From Kluyvera ascorbata_C (GTDB lineage Bacteria > Pseudomonadota > Gammaproteobacteria > Enterobacterales > Enterobacteriaceae), in assembly GCF_044197065.1 (NCBI RefSeq), contig NZ_JBIQOI010000014.1, positions 1 to 64,000 of the forward strand: a DNA stretch of 64,000 bases, written 5' to 3'. The translations under genes and the position numbers were made by a program. The notes under the pieces were generated by a model. The model saw nothing but the letters and a program-made list of their open reading frames with translations. It was not told where the DNA came from and did not search any database. Shown here piece by piece: positions 24,720 to 33,504 of the stretch; the first letter of the stretch is position 1, and each line of letters begins with the position of its first letter.

Positions 24720-25757
24720 TTAATCGTCGCCGAGCGAGTATTTTTCGAAGCGGATAATCTCTTCACCCGCCCACTCGTTAAGCTCCATGAATCGCGCCTG
24801 TAGCGGCGTGAGCTCGTTACGCACAAAGACCTTTGCCACCTTCTCAACGTCGCCCACTGAGCCGACATTCTCAGGCTTGCCGCCCATCAACTGGAACGGG
24901 ATGCGATGCGCGTCGAGCAGGTCAGCGGCGCTGACTTTCTTGATATTAAAAAAATCATCCTTCGTCGCGACTTCACTCAGGGGAACAATTTTAATCCCGT
25001 CCGGTTTGCCGTGCGGCGCGTAGAAAAACAGATTCTTAAAATTGCCGAGTCCTTTCGAATCACGCATCGCCTTTCGTAGCGCCTCGACGTCGGTGCTGTT
25101 CTGCGCCGCATCGGTCACATACATGATGTAACCCGCATGCGCGCCGTTCTGGTAATACTTGCGACGAAACAGGGTCGCCGACTCATTCAGCCAGGCTGAA
25201 TTGAGCGCGCTCAGATATTCCGGCATCCCGTAAAGCTCCTGATTAATATCAGGCTCGAGCAGGTGGAAGACAGAACCGGCCTTGAACTGGTGCGGCTGCG
25301 TATAGCTCTGAATGTACCAATACACGTCATCCTCGATACCACGGCGGGTATATTTCGCCGGTGACGTTTCCAGCTTTAACGGTTTGCCGGTCAGGCCGCG
25401 ACGCTCTTCGATAAACGCATTACCAAACACCAGATAATCGAGCGCGAACCGGGTGAAGTCCTGACGAGATAACAGCGGGTGCGGGATGTAGGTCGACACC
25501 AGAATGTTACGCTTCACGTAAATCGGTGAGCTGTGGTGAACGGCGGCGCGCATGCTCTTCGCCAGCCCGGAGAAACTCACCGGCGGCTCGTACCACTGGC
25601 CGTTGTCGATACACTCCACATAATCGAGAATGTCGCGGCGATCGAGTACCGGCGTCGGCTCACCAAAGGTGAATGCTTCCATGCTCTGTGCCGGTGCGGC
25701 GGTGAGATTTTCGGTGCGCGGCGGATGCTGGCGCTTGTTGTTGCGTTTCTTACTCAT
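24720..25757 (-). CDS. Q: Portal protein (gpQ)
   Basis: A 345-residue PBSX/P2-type portal, the ring through which DNA enters the capsid. Length and sequence follow P2 gpQ (TFGEPTPVL, FALDYLVFGNAF, PFQLMGGKPENVGSVG). I chose ATG 25757, which overlaps the terminase stop (TAATG). It is the second gene of the leftward P-Q late operon. Confidence 0.93.
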   Translation of the reverse strand: MSKKRNNKRQHPPRTENLTAAPAQSMEAFTFGEPTPVLDRRDILDYVECIDNGQWYEPPVSFSGLAKSMRAAVHHSSPIYVKRNILVSTYIPHPLLSRQDFTRFALDYLVFGNAFIEERRGLTGKPLKLETSPAKYTRRGIEDDVYWYIQSYTQPHQFKAGSVFHLLEPDINQELYGMPEYLSALNSAWLNESATLFRRKYYQNGAHAGYIMYVTDAAQNSTDVEALRKAMRDSKGLGNFKNLFFYAPHGKPDGIKIVPLSEVATKDDFFNIKKVSAADLLDAHRIPFQLMGGKPENVGSVGDVEKVAKVFVRNELTPLQARFMELNEWAGEEIIRFEKYSLGDD

Positions 25758-27526
25758 TAGTTCCACTCCATAATGCTGGAAGACTGTTCGCCGGTGGCGG
25801 CGGTCAGCGGCTCATTGATTAATACGTGCATGGTCGCCCATGCGAGGTCAGCGTGACTGGCTTCCTCGGTGCGGCTGGCCTCATAGGTTGAGCTGCGGCC
25901 ACTGCTGGTCATGGTTTTACGAATCGACATAAACGACTGCGTGAGATCGGTTGCGCTGACGTCGTACTCGAGGCAACCGCGGCGAATGGTGTCTTTGGCT
26001 TTGAGCACCATTGCGGTTTTCATTTCCGGCGTGTAGCGGATTTCACGCGCGGCCGGGTAGAACGAGCGCACCAACTGGAAGACGCCCTGACCGAGCCCGG
26101 TCGCATCGATGCCGATATATTCCACGGTATATTTCTGCGTGAGCTCGCGAATGGATTCGGCCTGTTGGGCAAAATCCATCCCTTTCCACTGGTGACGCTC
26201 GAGGATGCGGAACCGGCCACCGGCGACAACCGGCGGCGCGATGACCACGCACCCGGCACTGTCGCCCCGTAATGACGGGTCGTAACCAATCCACACAGGA
26301 CGGTGACCGAATGGCCGGTCGGCGAAGGGCTGGTAGTCCTCCCATTTTTCGAGACTGTCGACCATACAGCGCTGGAGCTCTTCGAACGGGAATACCGACG
26401 CTTTGTCGTCGACGAACTCGCACATAAACAGGTTGCGGAACTCTTCGACGCTGTTTTCGCGCTTCAGCGTATCGATGTTAAACAGGGTGCATCCTTTGGC
26501 GAGCGCGTCCTCGATGGTGACAATCTGTCGCCACTGGCCGTCCGGGCAAGCGACGCCCTTCGCGAGTGCGGCGTGACTGATATCGATATCGACGCGCTCG
26601 CTCTTGTCATTTCGCCCCTTGTTGAACTGTTCGCCCGACCAGAACGGATAGGCACCGTGTGCCAGCGATGATGGGGTCGAAAAATAGGTCGTGCGCAAGT
26701 GCTCCTGTGATGACATGCCACCGGCGACGCGCTTCAGTTTCTGGAAGTTGGGGATCCAGAAGATTTCGTCGACATACAGGTCGCCGTTGTGGCTCTGCGC
26801 CGTGTTGGCATTGGTGCCGAGAAACATCAGCTCAGCGCCATTGTTGCCGAGCACAATCGGATCGCCGGTGAGCTCGACGCCAGCCTGTCGGGCAAAGGCG
26901 ATGATGTATTTTCTGAACACATAGGCCTGTGTCTTACTGGCTGATAAGAAAATCTGGTTGTGGCCGGTCTTCAGCGCCTGTAGTAGCGCTTCACGCGCAA
27001 AGTAGAACGTCGCGCCAATCTGGCGGGATTTCAGAATGTGCCGTATGCGGTGCGCCAGCCCCGCGCGCCACCACTCGAGCTGATACTCGAATGACTGGTC
27101 GCGGAAAATCTCCTCGAGTTTCTCGATGGCCTCTTCGCTGAAAAAATTCTTTTTCGGCTTCTTCTTTTCCCCTTTGTTGCGGTTTGCCACGTTCGGGTTT
27201 AAATCCGCTTCATTGCCGGTCTGGCCGTAGCGGTTAACCCTTGCGAGTCGCTCCATCTGGCGCGCCAGAAAATCCGCGACTTTGAAGTCATGCGGCGTCA
27301 GGTCAGGCTTTGCGTAAAGCTGAATCAGCCGCGCCTCGAGCGTGAACTCGACCCGGTTTAGCGGGGCAGTCTCTTCCCATTTATCGCGCTGTTTCCAGCT
27401 CTGCACCGTGGGGCGCTTAACCTGCAACTGCTCCGCGATTTGCGGCACGGAATAACCCTGCCAGAACAAAAGCGCGGCCTGTCGTCGCGGGTCGTTGAGT
27501 AGTGATGTGTCGGTTGTAGTGGTCAT
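25757..27526 (-). CDS. P: Terminase ATPase subunit (gpP)
   Basis: A 589-residue large terminase (P2 gpP is 590) which packages DNA. It has an N-terminal helix-turn-helix (IAEQLQVKRPTVQSWK), the ATPase centre (LKSRQIGATF as Walker A-like, DLYVDEIFWIP as Walker B) and a C-terminal nuclease-like domain with acidic residues (WIGYDPSLRGD, YIGIDATG). ATG 27526 has GAGG upstream. Transcribed left from the Ogr-dependent promoter in 27557-27622. Confidence 0.94.
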   Translation of the reverse strand: MTTTTDTSLLNDPRRQAALLFWQGYSVPQIAEQLQVKRPTVQSWKQRDKWEETAPLNRVEFTLEARLIQLYAKPDLTPHDFKVADFLARQMERLARVNRYGQTGNEADLNPNVANRNKGEKKKPKKNFFSEEAIEKLEEIFRDQSFEYQLEWWRAGLAHRIRHILKSRQIGATFYFAREALLQALKTGHNQIFLSASKTQAYVFRKYIIAFARQAGVELTGDPIVLGNNGAELMFLGTNANTAQSHNGDLYVDEIFWIPNFQKLKRVAGGMSSQEHLRTTYFSTPSSLAHGAYPFWSGEQFNKGRNDKSERVDIDISHAALAKGVACPDGQWRQIVTIEDALAKGCTLFNIDTLKRENSVEEFRNLFMCEFVDDKASVFPFEELQRCMVDSLEKWEDYQPFADRPFGHRPVWIGYDPSLRGDSAGCVVIAPPVVAGGRFRILERHQWKGMDFAQQAESIRELTQKYTVEYIGIDATGLGQGVFQLVRSFYPAAREIRYTPEMKTAMVLKAKDTIRRGCLEYDVSATDLTQSFMSIRKTMTSSGRSSTYEASRTEEASHADLAWATMHVLINEPLTAATGEQSSSIMEWN

Positions 27527-27594
27527 AAAACCTCGCCGTGATGAGTACACGGCAAGGCTAAAGATTCAGGGTGGGTTAATCGCTAACCCCCTGT

Positions 27595-27621
27595 TGTGTC
27601 AGGGGTTGCACTTCCGCAACA
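27595..27621. promoter_or_regulatory. Divergent late promoters for P-Q and O-S (Ogr sites)
   Basis: Plus strand: TGT-N12-ACT at 27595-27612. Minus strand: TGT-N12-ACC at 27604-27621, containing GTTGC-N6-GCAAC. These fit the TGT-N12-ACA dyad bound by Ogr/Delta activators about 55 nt before late start sites. The predicted starts fall 30 nt before O and about 30 nt before P. Confidence 0.7.
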
Positions 27622-27690
27622 GGTGGCTGGTGAGAGGCTGAGTCGGGAAACTACATCCGACCCGATAACCCAACTCAGGACACCTGACTC

Positions 27691-28554
27691 ATGGCTAAAA
27701 AAGTTTCGAAATGGTTTCGCATCGGCGTCGAGGGTGACACCTGCGACGGTCGCGTAATCGGTGCGACCGATATTCAGGAAATGGCTGATTCGTATGACCC
27801 GCGCGTCTACGGTTGCCGCATTAACCTCGAGCACCTGCGCGGCCTGTTGCCTGACAGCGTATTTAAACGTTATGGCGATGTGGTCGAGCTGAAAGCCGAA
27901 TTGATTGACGATGATTCAGCGCTTAGCGGCAAGCTGGCATTGCTCGCCAGAATCACGCCGACCGATGACCTCATCGCGATGAATAAGGCCGGACAAAAAG
28001 TTTATACCTCAATGGAAATTCAACCGAACTTTGCCAACAGCGGCAAATGCTATCTGGTTGGTCTGGCCGTCACTGACGACCCGGCAAGCCTCGGTACTGA
28101 ATATCTTGAGTTTTGCCGCACCGCGAAACACAACCCACTCAACCGCTTTAAAGCCAGCCCTGAGAATTTCTTCTCTGTGGCCACGCTCGCCGAGCTGGAA
28201 TTCGAAGACCAGCCCGAGACCATCATCACCCGTCTGAGCGACACCGTGAAAAGCATGTTTAGCCGTAAACAGGCGAGTGACGATGCGCGATTCGGTGACG
28301 TGCACGAAGCCGTAACCGCTATTGCCGAGCGGGTGCAGACCGACGGCGAAAGCGCTGAGGTACGTTTCAGCCAGCTTGAAACCGAGCTCGCTGACGTCAA
28401 AAAGGCGCTGACCGAACAGGCCACCACCACCTCGCAGCAATTCAGCACCATCAAAACCACGCTGGAGCACACCGAAGACAAAACGCAGCCGCGCCGCAAG
28501 TTAAGCGCCGGTGGCGACGGTGATGCGTCCGGCTCCACGCTGACCGACTGCTAA
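27691..28554 (+). CDS. O: Capsid scaffolding protein / protease (gpO)
   Basis: A 287-residue gpO, which guides capsid assembly and then cleaves the capsid proteins. The P2 catalytic triad is in place: Asp19, His48 and Ser107 (YTSMEI). The C-terminal part (about 195-287) is the helical scaffold with a coiled-coil stretch. First gene of the rightward head operon. Confidence 0.94.
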   Translation: MAKKVSKWFRIGVEGDTCDGRVIGATDIQEMADSYDPRVYGCRINLEHLRGLLPDSVFKRYGDVVELKAELIDDDSALSGKLALLARITPTDDLIAMNKAGQKVYTSMEIQPNFANSGKCYLVGLAVTDDPASLGTEYLEFCRTAKHNPLNRFKASPENFFSVATLAELEFEDQPETIITRLSDTVKSMFSRKQASDDARFGDVHEAVTAIAERVQTDGESAEVRFSQLETELADVKKALTEQATTTSQQFSTIKTTLEHTEDKTQPRRKLSAGGDGDASGSTLTDC

Positions 28555-28585
28555 CCCCTGACAAACCCGAAGGAATACAAAACCC

Positions 28586-29785
28586 ATGCGTAAAGAGACC
28601 CGTTTTAAATTCAATCAGTACCTGAGCCGTATCGCCGAGCTGAACGGCATCGCGACCAGCGACCTCGACAAAAAATTCACCGTCGAGCCGTCAGTCACTC
28701 AGACCCTGTTTGACAAAATCCAGCAGTCGTCCAGCTTCCTGAAGCTCATCAACATGGTGACCGTTGGTGAGCTGACCGAAGAGAAAGTCGGCATCGATGT
28801 GACCGGCTCCATTGCCAGCACCGCTGACACCGACGGCGGCGTCGAGCGTAAAACCGCTGATTTTGGCAAGCTGGATGCGTACCGCTATTTCTGCCACCCG
28901 GTCAACTTCGACTATCACCTGAAGTACAACAAGCTCGACCTGTGGGCGCGTTTTCAGGATTTCCAGATTCGCATTCGTAACGCCATCATCAAGCGTCAGG
29001 CGCTGGATTACATCACCATCGGCTTTAACGGCGTAAGCCGTGCGGCGACCTCCGACCGTGCTCAGAATCCACTGCTTCAGGATGTGGCGATCGGCTGGTT
29101 GCAGAAATACCGCAACGATGCGCCTGAGCGTGTTATGTCCAGCGTCACCGATGATGACGGCACCGTGATTTCAAACACCATCAAGGTGGGTAAAGGTGGA
29201 CATTACGCCAACCTCGACGCGCTGGTGATGGATGGCTTTGAATCGCTGGTCGCGGAAATTCACCGTGAAAACCCGGAAATGGTCGTTATCTGCGGTCGCC
29301 GTATCCTGACCGACAAATACTTCCCGATGATTAACAAATTCCAGGCGAACAGCGAACAGCTCGCCGGTGAGCTGATTATCAGTCAGAAAACCATCGGTCA
29401 GCTTCAGGCCGTACGCGCGCCGTTCTTCCCGGCAAACAGCATCCTGATCACCACGCTGGATAACCTGTCGATTTATCTGTACGAAGACGGCCACCGCCGC
29501 CACATCGTCGAAAACCCGAAACTCGACCAGGTGGAAAACTACGAACAGGTCAAAGTCGATTTCGTGGTCGAAGACTACGAGGCCGGTTGCCTGATTGAGA
29601 ATATCGAAATTCTCGAGCAGGACGAGACCGCCACGCCGGAAGCGACCAGCGCGGATGTTTTCGCGGCGGCAATAGTCAAAGCTGTGCAGTCGATGACCCC
29701 AGCCGCCGCACCGGCCAGCGCGCCTGTCGCTGACGGTGAAGCGTCCCCGGATGAAACCGGCACCACTGACGGCGCGGAGGCGTAA
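28586..29785 (+). CDS. N: Major capsid protein (gpN) with a C-terminal extension
   Basis: A 399-residue homologue of P2 gpN (357 residues), the HK97-fold capsid protein. The first ~350 residues align along the P2 protein (KETRFKFNQYLSRIAELNG, EDYEAGCLIENIE). The last ~45 residues (AAPASAPVADGEASPDE...) are rich in Ala, Pro, Asp and Glu and look disordered. gpO would be expected to remove the N-terminal ~31 residues. Confidence 0.94.
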   Translation: MRKETRFKFNQYLSRIAELNGIATSDLDKKFTVEPSVTQTLFDKIQQSSSFLKLINMVTVGELTEEKVGIDVTGSIASTADTDGGVERKTADFGKLDAYRYFCHPVNFDYHLKYNKLDLWARFQDFQIRIRNAIIKRQALDYITIGFNGVSRAATSDRAQNPLLQDVAIGWLQKYRNDAPERVMSSVTDDDGTVISNTIKVGKGGHYANLDALVMDGFESLVAEIHRENPEMVVICGRRILTDKYFPMINKFQANSEQLAGELIISQKTIGQLQAVRAPFFPANSILITTLDNLSIYLYEDGHRRHIVENPKLDQVENYEQVKVDFVVEDYEAGCLIENIEILEQDETATPEATSADVFAAAIVKAVQSMTPAAAPASAPVADGEASPDETGTTDGAEA

Positions 29786-29788
29786 CCG

Positions 29789-30550
29789 ATGGCAACCCCC
29801 GCACAGCGTCACGCGATGCGGGTCTCGGCTATCAAGGCATCGCAGCGGGAAAACGCCCCGCTGCGTCATGCCTCAGCTTACGAGCAAATGCTCGTCAAGC
29901 TGGCCGCAGACCGCCGGACGCTTTCAGACATTCGCTCGAAAGAACGTAAAGCGGATAAAAAACGCGAATTACTCCCGCTGTACCTGCCGTGGGTCGCTGG
30001 CGTACTGGCGAGCGGTACCGGCGCACAGGATGACATTCTGATGACGGTGATGCTCTGGCGTCTGGATGCGGGGGATATCACCGGTGCGATCGAGATTGCG
30101 CGCTATGCGCTGCGTTTCGGTCTGTCGATGCCGGAAAACCATTCCCGCCCCGCGCCTTACATGCTGGCTGAAGAGGTTGCGCTCGCGGCACTCCGCGCCC
30201 GTATGGCCGGTGAGCCTGTCGATGCCGCACAGCTGCTTGAGGTCATCGGCCTGACCGATGCCGCCGATATGCCTGACGAAGTGCGCGCCCGACTGCATAA
30301 AGTCACCGGCCTGACCCTACGTGATGCCGGTCAGCTTCCTGAAGCGCTAGGGCATCTGAAACGCGCCTTACAGCTCGACGCTAGCGCCGGTGTTCGCAAG
30401 GACATTGAGACGCTCACCCGCGAGGTATTCCCGAAGCCGGTCGCCGCTAAAAAAGCGGAGAAGAAAACCGCCGCGAAAAAGGCACCCGCTAAAAAACCAG
30501 ATTCACCGGTGAAACGAGGGCGAGGACGCCCGAGGAAAGTCACCGGTTAA
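29789..30550 (+). CDS. M: Terminase endonuclease subunit (gpM)
   Basis: A 253-residue gpM, the small terminase that cuts at cos with gpP. The N-terminal ~200 residues are conserved. The tail (KPVAAKKAEKKTAAKK..., RGRGRPRK) is a Lys/Ala/Pro-rich, AT-hook-like DNA-binding extension. Begins 3 nt after N. Confidence 0.92.
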   Translation: MATPAQRHAMRVSAIKASQRENAPLRHASAYEQMLVKLAADRRTLSDIRSKERKADKKRELLPLYLPWVAGVLASGTGAQDDILMTVMLWRLDAGDITGAIEIARYALRFGLSMPENHSRPAPYMLAEEVALAALRARMAGEPVDAAQLLEVIGLTDAADMPDEVRARLHKVTGLTLRDAGQLPEALGHLKRALQLDASAGVRKDIETLTREVFPKPVAAKKAEKKTAAKKAPAKKPDSPVKRGRGRPRKVTG

Positions 30551-30647
30551 CCGAACGCGCCCCGCGCCGGGCGGCTCGCTGGTCAATGTCGGTAACTTAC
30601 CGCAACTGCGACCGGCGACCACCGCCCACCTAATTTTTGAGGTAGTC

Positions 30648-31148
30648 ATGACCCCGATTGTGATGAATAACCCGGCGCAACAGCGCGACCCGATGGTCAT
30701 CCCGCCGGTGCCGGTTGAGGAGCCGGTAATTAAAAATACCGCCTTTTTCCCGGACGTTGACCCGAAGCGCATGCGCGAAGAAATGCGCCTCGAGCAGACC
30801 GTGACGCCGGTGCGTCTGCGTCGTGCGATTAAAACCGCGATGGCCGAGACCAACGCCGAGCTGGCCGAATGGCGTGACCTTCAGCTCGCCGCCGGTTACC
30901 CGCGCCTCGAGGATGTGCCGACGGATGAGCTCGACGGCGAAAGCGTCCGGGTCTTCCACTACTTCAACGCCGTTTGCTCAATGACGACTGCGACGCTGTA
31001 CGAGCGTTATCGCGGCGTCGATGCCAGCGCCAAAGGCGATAAAAAGGCCGACAGCATCGAGGACACCATCGATGAAATGTGGCGTGACATGCGCTGGTCG
31101 GTCGCCCGTATCCAGGACAAAGCGCGCTGCATCGTGGGGCAAATCTGA
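30648..31148 (+). CDS. L: Head completion protein (gpL)
   Basis: A 166-residue gpL that closes the filled head at the portal. Matches P2 L in length and pattern (KNTAFFPDVDP, VRLRRAIKTAMAETNAELAEW). GAGGTAG lies just before the ATG. Overlaps X by one base. Confidence 0.92.
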   Translation: MTPIVMNNPAQQRDPMVIPPVPVEEPVIKNTAFFPDVDPKRMREEMRLEQTVTPVRLRRAIKTAMAETNAELAEWRDLQLAAGYPRLEDVPTDELDGESVRVFHYFNAVCSMTTATLYERYRGVDASAKGDKKADSIEDTIDEMWRDMRWSVARIQDKARCIVGQI

Positions 31149-31351
31149 TGAACGTCATCGCGCATCAGGGCGACACGCTCGACACGTTATGTCAGCGCCA
31201 TTACGGGCGCACAGAGGGCGTGGTCGAGGCGGTGCTGTTGGCTAATCCGGGTCTCTCTGAGCTGGGCGTCGTCCTGCCTCACGGCACGGCGGTCAGCTTG
31301 CCTGAAGTCGACGCCGCACCGGTATCGGAGACCGTAAATCTATGGGACTGA
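31148..31351 (+). CDS. X: Tail protein X
   Basis: A 67-residue LysM-like small tail protein (HQGDTLDTLCQRHYGRTEG), part of tail completion. Overlaps L and the holin. Confidence 0.92.
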   Translation: MNVIAHQGDTLDTLCQRHYGRTEGVVEAVLLANPGLSELGVVLPHGTAVSLPEVDAAPVSETVNLWD

Positions 31352-31563
31352 CTGTGGAAAAAATCACGACCTTCCTGACCTACTGGCTGTCAGTGGCGCT
31401 GGCGTATTTCGGTACGCAGACGCCGGAACGGCTCGCGCTTTATGTCGGGGGTGGCTGCGCCATTTTTACCGCGCTGGTTAACTTCTGGTACCAGCGCAAG
31501 AAATACCGCTATCTCGTCTCGATGGGGATTGATAAGGGGGTTATTCGTGGGCTCATTCGTTAA
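31342..31563 (+). CDS. Y: Holin (gpY position)
   Basis: A 73-residue membrane protein with two hydrophobic segments (about 10-24 and 31-49) and a basic tail (WYQRKKYRYL), as in HP1-type holins. It sets lysis time by opening the inner membrane. Shorter than P2 Y (93) and not obviously related, so the letter refers to position. Overlaps X by 10 nt and the lysozyme by 17. Confidence 0.82.
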   Translation: MGLTVEKITTFLTYWLSVALAYFGTQTPERLALYVGGGCAIFTALVNFWYQRKKYRYLVSMGIDKGVIRGLIR

Positions 31564-32056
31564 ACGTTGCAGTGTGGCCGTCGTGCTGGCGCTGGCGGCA
31601 CTGGTGCCTGATTTTCGTTTGCTTCACACCTCGCCGGAGGGGCTCGCGCTGATTGCCGACCTCGAGGGTTGCCGGTTGCGCCCTTACCAGTGCAGCGCGG
31701 GCGTGTGGACGTCAGGCATCGGCCACACTGCCGGGGTGGTACCGAAACGGGATATCACCGAAAAAGAAGCCGCCGCGAATCTGGTCGCCGACGTGCTGAA
31801 CGTCGAAAAACGTCTTGCGGTCTGTGTGCCGGTGGAAATGCCACAGGCGGTCTATGACACGCTGGTCAGCTTCGCCTTTAACGTTGGGACCGGCGCGGCC
31901 TGTCGTTCAACGCTGGTTTATCACCTGAATCACCGGCAATGGTGGCAAGCCTGTGACCAGCTCACCCGCTGGGTGTTTGTGAATGGTGTCCGTAATACCG
32001 GGCTCGAAAATCGGCGCTTTCGCGAGCGCACATACTGCCTGAAGGGGGCGCAATGA
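31547..32056 (+). CDS. K: R21-like endolysin (SAR lysozyme), GTG start
   Basis: A 169-residue lysozyme of the P21/P1 type, with an N-terminal hydrophobic signal-anchor-release segment (VKRCSVAVVLALAALV). The catalytic motif is LEG...PYQCSAGVWTSGIGHT, where the usual Asp of E-8-D-5-T is Cys, a variant known in this family. I chose GTG 31547 with AAGGGGG 7-8 nt upstream, which gives the usual length; no ATG fits. It starts inside the holin gene. Confidence 0.87.
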   Translation: MGSFVKRCSVAVVLALAALVPDFRLLHTSPEGLALIADLEGCRLRPYQCSAGVWTSGIGHTAGVVPKRDITEKEAAANLVADVLNVEKRLAVCVPVEMPQAVYDTLVSFAFNVGTGAACRSTLVYHLNHRQWWQACDQLTRWVFVNGVRNTGLENRRFRERTYCLKGAQ

Positions 32057-32466
32057 AAACGCTGATTGTGTTGTTAGTGCTGGCCGTGGCCGGGCTCCTG
32101 TGGTTGCGTCACGAAAACAGCAACCTGAGCCGCTCTTTTGAACGGGCGAATAAAGTCGCCGGTGACCAGAAAACGGTTATCAGCATGCTGAAAAGCCAGC
32201 TAAAAACCGCCCACCGTATCAGTGGTGAAAACGAGACCGCTCAGGTCTTACTGCGCGGCGAACTCATGGAAGCCGGAGCTCGGGCGCAACGTCGGGAACA
32301 GACCATCACGAGGTTACTCAATGAAAACGAACAGCTACGCCGCTGGTATAGCGCTGATTTGCCTGATGCTGTGCGCCGGTTGCACCAGCGCGCCGCCTGT
32401 GCCGACGCCGGTGATTGTTTACAACGCCTGCCCGAAAGTCAGCCTTTGCCCGATGCCGGGAAGTGA
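32053..32466 (+). CDS. lysB: Inner-membrane spanin LysB
   Basis: A 137-residue Rz-like protein: one N-terminal membrane anchor (4-18) and a long coiled coil in the periplasm (about 22-110). With LysC it fuses the inner and outer membranes in the last step of lysis. Overlaps the lysozyme by 4 nt and contains the lysC start. Confidence 0.87.
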   Translation: MKTLIVLLVLAVAGLLWLRHENSNLSRSFERANKVAGDQKTVISMLKSQLKTAHRISGENETAQVLLRGELMEAGARAQRREQTITRLLNENEQLRRWYSADLPDAVRRLHQRAACADAGDCLQRLPESQPLPDAGK

Positions 32467-32611
32467 CCCGGCCACCAATGGCGATCTAAGCGCGGATATA
32501 CGCCAGCTCGAAAGCGCCCTCGAGCGCTGTGCGCTTCAGGTCAGAACCGTGAAAAACTGTCAGGATAAAATCGATGTACAAGCCGAAGAGTCTGCGAAAA
32601 GCCTTAACTGA
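32321..32611 (+). CDS. lysC: Outer-membrane spanin lipoprotein LysC (nested)
   Basis: A 96-residue Rz1-like lipoprotein with signal and lipobox LMLCAGC, then a Pro-rich start (TSAPPVPTP). It is encoded in the +1 frame within lysB, beginning 146 nt before the lysB stop, the usual Rz/Rz1 nesting. The end overlaps R by 38 nt. Confidence 0.87.
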   Translation: MKTNSYAAGIALICLMLCAGCTSAPPVPTPVIVYNACPKVSLCPMPGSDPATNGDLSADIRQLESALERCALQVRTVKNCQDKIDVQAEESAKSLN

Positions 32612-32990
32612 CGCCGTGCCTGATTTGGCTCGTAACCCGGAAATGATGCGCATCTTTATCGATAACGGGAAATTAGCCTCCACGCTGGCGACGTCGCTGT
32701 CGTTTGAAAATCAGTACACGCTCAATGTGGTGGTGACTGACTTCACCGGCGATATCGAGCTGCTGCTCGTGCCGATTCAGGCATGGCTGCGAATTCATCA
32801 GGCCGATATCATGACAACCGATGAGGGACGCAAAAAGGGCTTCACCTATTTTGCTGATATCAATAGCAATGACAGCGCCGATATCAGTATCAGCCTGATG
32901 CTGACCGAGCGCACCCTCGTCAGGGAGGAAGGGGATAAACTGCATATCGAGACGGTGCCGGAACCTCAGCCACCTGAGCCGCTGGTATGA
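32574..32990 (+). CDS. R: Tail completion protein (gpR)
   Basis: A 138-residue gpR (KPKSLRKALTDAVPDL, PIQAWLRIHQADI). It finishes the tail so that it can join the head. Overlaps S by 4 nt. Confidence 0.92.
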   Translation: MYKPKSLRKALTDAVPDLARNPEMMRIFIDNGKLASTLATSLSFENQYTLNVVVTDFTGDIELLLVPIQAWLRIHQADIMTTDEGRKKGFTYFADINSNDSADISISLMLTERTLVREEGDKLHIETVPEPQPPEPLV

Positions 32991-33436
32991 ATGATTTTAA
33001 ACCGTTCGACGATAAGCTCGCGGCACTGATTGCGGCGCTGTCACCGACCGCCCGGCGCAAGATGGCCGCAGATATCGCGAAGACCCTGAGAACCCGACAA
33101 CAGCGCCGGATTAAAACGCAGAAAGCGCCCGACGGCACCCCATACGCCGCCCGAAAACGCCAGCCGGTGAAAGCGAAAAAAGGCCGGGTTAAGCGGGAAA
33201 TGTTCGCGAAGCTCCGTACCAGTCGCTTTATGAAAGCCACGGCGGGAAATGACGCGGCGGTCGTGGAGTTCGCCGGCAAGGTGCAAAGAATGGTGAATGT
33301 GCATCAGTACGGCCTCAAAGATAAGCCAGGGCGAAACAGTGCACCGGTGCAGTACGACGCCCGACCGCTCATCGGGTTTAGTGCTGAAGACCGTCAGACC
33401 GTGGAAGAAATTATCATCGCTAAATTGTCCGTTTAA
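32987..33436 (+). CDS. S: Tail completion / virion morphogenesis protein (gpS)
   Basis: A 149-residue gpS, basic, with the family's RKMAADIAKTLRTRQQRRIKTQ segment. Last gene of the O-to-S late transcript. Confidence 0.92.
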   Translation: MNDFKPFDDKLAALIAALSPTARRKMAADIAKTLRTRQQRRIKTQKAPDGTPYAARKRQPVKAKKGRVKREMFAKLRTSRFMKATAGNDAAVVEFAGKVQRMVNVHQYGLKDKPGRNSAPVQYDARPLIGFSAEDRQTVEEIIIAKLSV

Positions 33437-33439
33437 CGT

Positions 33440-33457
33440 TGTGCCATCGACAGTAAA
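33440..33457 (+). promoter_or_regulatory. Late promoter element for the V operon
   Basis: GTTGTGCCAT at 33438-33447 is shared with the FI promoter (37756-37765). Here it reads TGT-N12-AAA, one base off TGT-N12-ACA. The V start at 33505 is only about 56 nt from the site centre, so the leader of this message would be very short. Confidence 0.55.
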
Positions 33458-33504
33458 ACCCGCATCAATTGCCGCTCAGAGCACCGGGCGGCATCCTTCC
33501 TTGT

